Shown in pieces: positions 12,401 to 18,400 of a DNA stretch of 21,382 nt (positions are counted from its first letter, which is position 1; the number at the start of each line of letters is the position of its first letter). Origin of the DNA: an uncultured Verrucomicrobiota bacterium (lineage in GTDB: Bacteria > Verrucomicrobiota > Verrucomicrobiae > Verrucomicrobiales > DEV007); assembly GCA_902591645.1 (NCBI GenBank), contig CACJBM010000035.1, positions 1 through 21,382 of the forward strand, written 5' to 3'. Position numbers and translations under genes: made by a program. The notes below the pieces were generated by a model. The model was not told the DNA's origin. It did not search any database and was given only the letters and a program-made list of their open reading frames with translations.

Positions 12401-15400
12401 ATCCTCGGTAATGGTGACTTTAAACCGGGCAAAGGATTCGGGCTAATGATCGGGGTAGGTTCAGCGACTGGCAAAGCATTTAAATGGCCCTCATTCATGC
12501 CGATCAGGATTTCTGAAATTGGTATTCAGTGGGATGACATTGAGGCTGATCCTACAGACTTCTCCATTATATTATCGGCCGAACTTACCGAGATCAAAGG
12601 GATCAAGGGCCTTGAGTTCAGTGGTGCCATAAAAGGCATTAAGATTTCTCCAAAATTGTTGCTGGAAGGTAAGAACCCAATCGTTGACATCGAATCCATT
12701 GGAGTCGGAGTGAAAGGTAAAGTCTTTGGCGGTGAAGTGGCTGGGGCCTTAATTGGCGGAATTTTGAAGTTAGATTCAGATTCCAATATAATCGGCTCAT
12801 TGGATACTGTCACTGAAGTGGATCAACGTGTCTTCTTTGTTGGAGTAGAGGGTAAGTTTTCTATGAAAGGTATCGGAGGATTCGGTATCAGATTTGCCTT
12901 GAGTGAATTGGGTCCCCTGAGTGTGCTCGTCACGGCTGATGTGCCGGTCACTATAGAACCAAACTCTGGGCTAACGATATCTAATTTCACAGCCGGAGTG
13001 GAATTTTTTAAGACTTTACCATCGATTGATGATCCTTTCGCATTAAGGTCCTCGGAATTTGATGCTCCGGGCACAATTGATGTGGCTAACTGGCTTAGCA
13101 CTGTCAGGGGTCAGGTCGCACAGCAGGCCAAGTTACTTAAAGCAAATCCTGAGATGAACGGTTTTGCAGCTGCCTTCAATTCGCCTCTCACCATAAGTGG
13201 AAACGCTAAAATTTATTCGATCTATACTTCTCAGGAGCTTTTCAATGGTCAGGTCTATGTTAAATTCTCAACTGATGGAAAGTTTTTGATAGCAGGCCTA
13301 CTGAACTTTGCTGCTGATAACATCAGTATTAGCGGCAAGCTTTATGCGGACCTCTCAAACGTGACCAGTGGCGACGTCACTATTCTGTTCCTGGCTGATA
13401 TTCCTGATCAAGTAGAGCTACTCACGGTATATGGAAAGCTCAAGATGGGATTCCGTAATGCTGCTGGTGAGGAAGTCGAGTTTGCTGCTTATGACCCTTC
13501 AGTAGGCACTGCGGCCGGAGGTCCTCCCGTCGCTTCTTTGATAGGGCCAGTTGAGCAAGGTTCCGTAGTTGACTGGACCGTAGTAAATTCAGATTCTAAT
13601 CTGTATCAAGGATCCAGGTATGTGGATATTCAGTTCTCGGCGAGCGGATCGGCATCCATTGATTTGGATTCACTTTTGGATTCTCCTTTGCCTACTAGTG
13701 CTGGGATCACCCTTGCTCCTAATCAAATTCCTATTCCAATTGATACGGTCATTGACTCGGGGACGGGAATTGCAAGGTCCGGGGCTTTGATTGCGAATGC
13801 AGACGATCAGACTGTTTCTCGATCCTTTAAAGCCATTGGAGATTCGATTCCAGTTTTGACAGAAGAAGTGATTTCATCATCTGACCTTGAAGATGATAAA
13901 GTTTATACTGAAAAACAATTACTGGTCCTGGCCATGCGTAAGACCGGGACTAGGACATTACGTTATCTGTTAGCAAATACTGATGATAAATTTGGTAAGG
14001 GTGAGGTGACTTTGACTTTTGCTGAAGGCTCTTTCAAGCACGCTGATGTTACTTTACAGAATGGTAACGTTGTGGCTGGTGCCTCAAATGAAAGAATTGA
14101 AATCACATTTGAAGTGCAGGGAGCCACGGCCTCGCTAATTGATCCGGGCGAAGATGCGGAAATAGATCTTAATGGAATAAACAATCGGAACTACATAGAT
14201 GTCTTCTTCGCTTCACCGAACTTAACTGAAGACAGTAACTTTGATCTGCTTCAGCGCTCAATCACGGACCTTGAGCCTGAGTTCCGTCTGTCAGGACCTG
14301 GGATAGGTACAGTTTCACTGGATTCGAGTCAGGAGCCTCTCATGATTGAAAATGCTGCGGGCGCTCCTCCGGGCCTCACATATAGATATTTCCTGAATGG
14401 ACAATTTGCCGATTCTGGTGATGTGAGTCTTACTTTTCTGGAAAGTTCGTGGTCATATCAGTTCAATCAGACCCTCTATGATGTTGCCGTGACGACTCCT
14501 AACGAAGAGGGGAACAAAACAAATATTGAACCGGGCGGTAAGGCCCCAATAGTTCTTGAGGTGCCGGTACCGAACCATTCTGGTCTCAGTTTGGATGCGG
14601 AAACAATTGGCTCCGGAGCGGATCTTTTCTATGACTATGATAATGATCCTGAGAACGGCATTCAAATCCAATCATCTCGGTCAGATGTTACGGTCACTAT
14701 CGATCTGTCCAGAGACATTGAGCTTATCAATATTGAAAACCCAACAGTTGTCCTTGGGGAATTCGACGACAATGACACATCAGTGCTAAAGGAAGATGGT
14801 GGATACGATTATCTCATCACTGATAATGATGTGAATTTCGATGATTCTCTCGTTATGGGCAAATCTTATCTTCTTCAGAATTCTGTGACCGGAGAGTCGT
14901 CTCCTGTCATTTCATGGAGAGGAAATGAGATTACTTCAGGAATTCCATTAAGCTCCGGAGATTCGTATGAGATTAGGGAAGTGGACACGCTTTCGAGTAT
15001 CTTCAGGGTGCCGGTATTTATTGAGGTTCATGAGACTGATCCGGTAATTAAGGATAAGGTATTTGATACTGAGGCAAAAGAGGACGGGGATAATTATACC
15101 ATCACTGATAATGATGTGAATTTCACGAGTTCTCTGGATGATAACAAATCTTATTTCTTACATATCCCAGACACCGGAGCGAGTTCTCCGATAGTTAATT
15201 TCGATCAAAATACACTCACTATTAAAATAGATCTTGAGAGCGGGGTATCCTATGAAATTTACGAGTCCGGTGTGGTCGGGGATAATTTAAAAGTCACTTT
15301 TGATTACAATGAATCAATCTCCGCGACTGACAAAGATTCAGGTAATAATTTTGGCTCGATTGCGTTCGGTTATCATGTCAATAACGTCATTGCTGCTGAG

Positions 15401-18400
15401 GGGGAAATTGATCCGGTCGATGGTCCTGTAGTCAATGAGATAAAAGATTATGGAGCAGATTTCACTGAGTTCGAAGATGACTCAACAGGCTATAGAATCT
15501 ATAATGTCAGTACTAATGAGTTTAATACATTCACGGTCAAAGACGAAACTTCACTGATTACTTCTCTTGCAATTAGTGCAGGTGATTCTTATCAGATAAG
15601 AGCGAATGATCAGAACATTAATTCGGGCACTCTTCCCGGACACACCCGCTCCTTGATCAGAGGCAATAGTGCGGATCCAGCGACTCAAGTTTCCCTGCAA
15701 ACCGATAGGACTTATATAGATATTGAATTTCTTGGTGGCCAGGGATCCGCAGTCAAGGATGCGAGCGTTCTGGACCAGATGACTGAGGCTAAGCCTAACG
15801 AATTTGCTCTGAATGGTCCGGGCGCACAGGGTGTTGAAATCCAAAATTCAAATAGCCCGTTGAAAATTTCCGATGGCGTCTTCAGGTATTTCCTCACTGG
15901 GAAATTCCAACTGGGTCAAGTCGATGTGGATTTCACAGAAAACAGCTGGGAGGGAGATGATGATCAGACCAATGGTCGATTCACAAGGTCCTTCACAGTC
16001 ATTGGTCCGGAAGCGGACCTCATGTCCACCCGCACCGGGAGCTTGGTTGATTACATTGTTCAGTTCGGCCCTTCCGGAGAATTGGAAATGCTCTCACCTC
16101 AGGACGATCAATCGGATCAGAACGATGAGTATCAAATCACGGCGAAGGATGACTGGTTCGATGACAATGTTTCCAAAGAATGGATCCTCCATGTTGGAAC
16201 TGAAAATGTTACTTATCAATCAGAAGCGGATGATACTCTTGAAGTCATTGTTTCCGCGCTTGTCGCAAAGTGGTCAAGTAACAAAGGCTATTCGATCACT
16301 CATCAGGACGGAACTGACTATCAGACTGTAACCGTATCGGCGACGGACTATTACTTCGCCGTGGATAACGCTCAGTTAGGTGAGAATGAAATTAATCAGA
16401 GAGGGTACATAGACGTCTTCTACAGAGGATTAGTTGGAAGTGAAATAGATCACTCGACGGTGAACGGTGATGAAATTACTATTTCAAGCACGAACGGGGG
16501 CACGATTTCATTCATAGGATCTCCGGAACGTCAGGTCAATGGCCAGGAAAGTTCGGATATATACCGCTATTACTTAGCAGATGATCTTAGCGTCGGTTCA
16601 TATGCGGTAAGATTCAATGCCGCTTCTTTTGCGGACATTGATGGGACCGCGAACATCGAGTCTTCACAGAGCTTTGAAGTAGTTGAGTTGTCAGCATCTC
16701 TAACGAATCCACCGACTGGCAGCGTTCAGAACCGGGAAGAGCTCAATTCCAGAGGATATGTGGATGTGACGTTTGCTCCAGTGGCTACTTTTGAGAAGGA
16801 TGGAAATAAGATTAAGGATGTGAATGACGACAAGGTAATTAATGGGGATGAACTTCTTTACGCTGAAGTTGACATTGACTCCGTACTCGATGAGGCGAGT
16901 GAGTTTGTTATAAAAAACAGTAAGCATGAGGAGATCGTGTTAGAGCCCGTGCCCGTCCATTTGGAGACAGTAAATTCGGAATCCACATTCAGGTACTTTA
17001 TTGCCAGTGGCGCGGATATTTCAGAAAAATATACGATTGAATATTTGGCCGGTTCATGGGCCGATGTTAACGGAAAGCCCGTCACTCAGGATCAGATCAA
17101 TGGTGATATTCAAGGTGCAGATGGCACTGCTCTGAATAAAGCGGTTAAGACGGATCAAAGTAATATCGATGTGAGGGCAGGCCCTTATTTTGACATCACT
17201 TTCGTCCCGGTTTTGGGTACTGAGGTCGATTCTAGTACTATTGACGGAGACGAGTTCGCGCTCAGTGGAGCACAGTCGCAGAACCTCGTCCTGAAGGACC
17301 AATATAACATAGGAAATAATACTTTTAGGTACCTCTATGAGGGCCAGCTGGACACTGGAGTCATGGAGTTGAACTTTATTGAGGATGCTTGGAAAGACAC
17401 GGCAGGCAATGGAGGTGAGGCTTCAACTTCATCCATTAAGCTAGTCACTAATTCAGAATCGTTCTTTATCGAGATAAGTGGTGGAGTCATTCTTAATTCA
17501 GCCGGATTTGCTGATGAGCCGATCGTTGAATTGAGTGCTCAGGTTGTCTTCGAGTTTGATCTTGAGAGAAAAGTTTTCTCTATGGATTTCAATGGTGAGC
17601 TTAAGCTGTACAAGCTAGGATCTGTCGGCGCCAGTGCTGGTCGACTAGTGGTCGATAATAGTAATACCTTAAGTTCGACTCCGCAGATTTGGGGCGTTGC
17701 CACAATCGAGACTAATTTCTCATTCTTAGAACAGTACGGTGTCTTTATGTTCGCAAAAGGTACTTTCCAGTTAAATCTGACTGAGCACCAGAAAGTTGAA
17801 ACCCTCACACTCAGGGGACTCGACGGAGGATCTGACGTGACTCGTACGTTCACCCTTGCTCCTCACACTTTTGCCATAGAGATGATTGGTGAGGCCAGAG
17901 TGAGGCCTCTCGGAACTAATACAGATTTGGTTAAACTCGCTGGGGCTTTCTACCTCAATATTAGTCCTGGTGGATTTGAGATGTTTGCCACAGCGACACT
18001 CTCCTATGGCATTGGAAGTGCTCAGCTAGAATACAATATTACAGGTCTTTTAGTGATTCAGACGGGCCTCGTTGATGGTGAAAATATTGGTGTGGCTGCT
18101 GCTTTCCGCGCCGCAGCTGGTGCGGGAATAGGCTTACCTAATGTGGGGAGTCTTTTCAAAGCCTCAGGAACTGTCACAGTAATGATGAATACTACGATGC
18201 AGGATGTGGTCTTTGAAATTCCTGACAGTTTTCTTGCAATTCTTGACGGGGACGAGCTCCCGGGTTTCACCAAGGCCGATGGAGACGATGCTGCTACATT
18301 CACCATATTCAAAGGTGCCCCTTCCATGTCAGGTGAGAGGGACCCGAACGAGGAGGCCGAGGTATACGTTACTGCGATCATAAAGGCCGAGCTAAGCATC

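Noticed and set aside
15873..16331. A 152-codon + strand open frame in another phase
   Set aside because: It overlaps clear type C and W-module coding sequence in the main frame, and its translation is basic and Met/Ser/Arg-rich without recognisable structure. It is a shadow.
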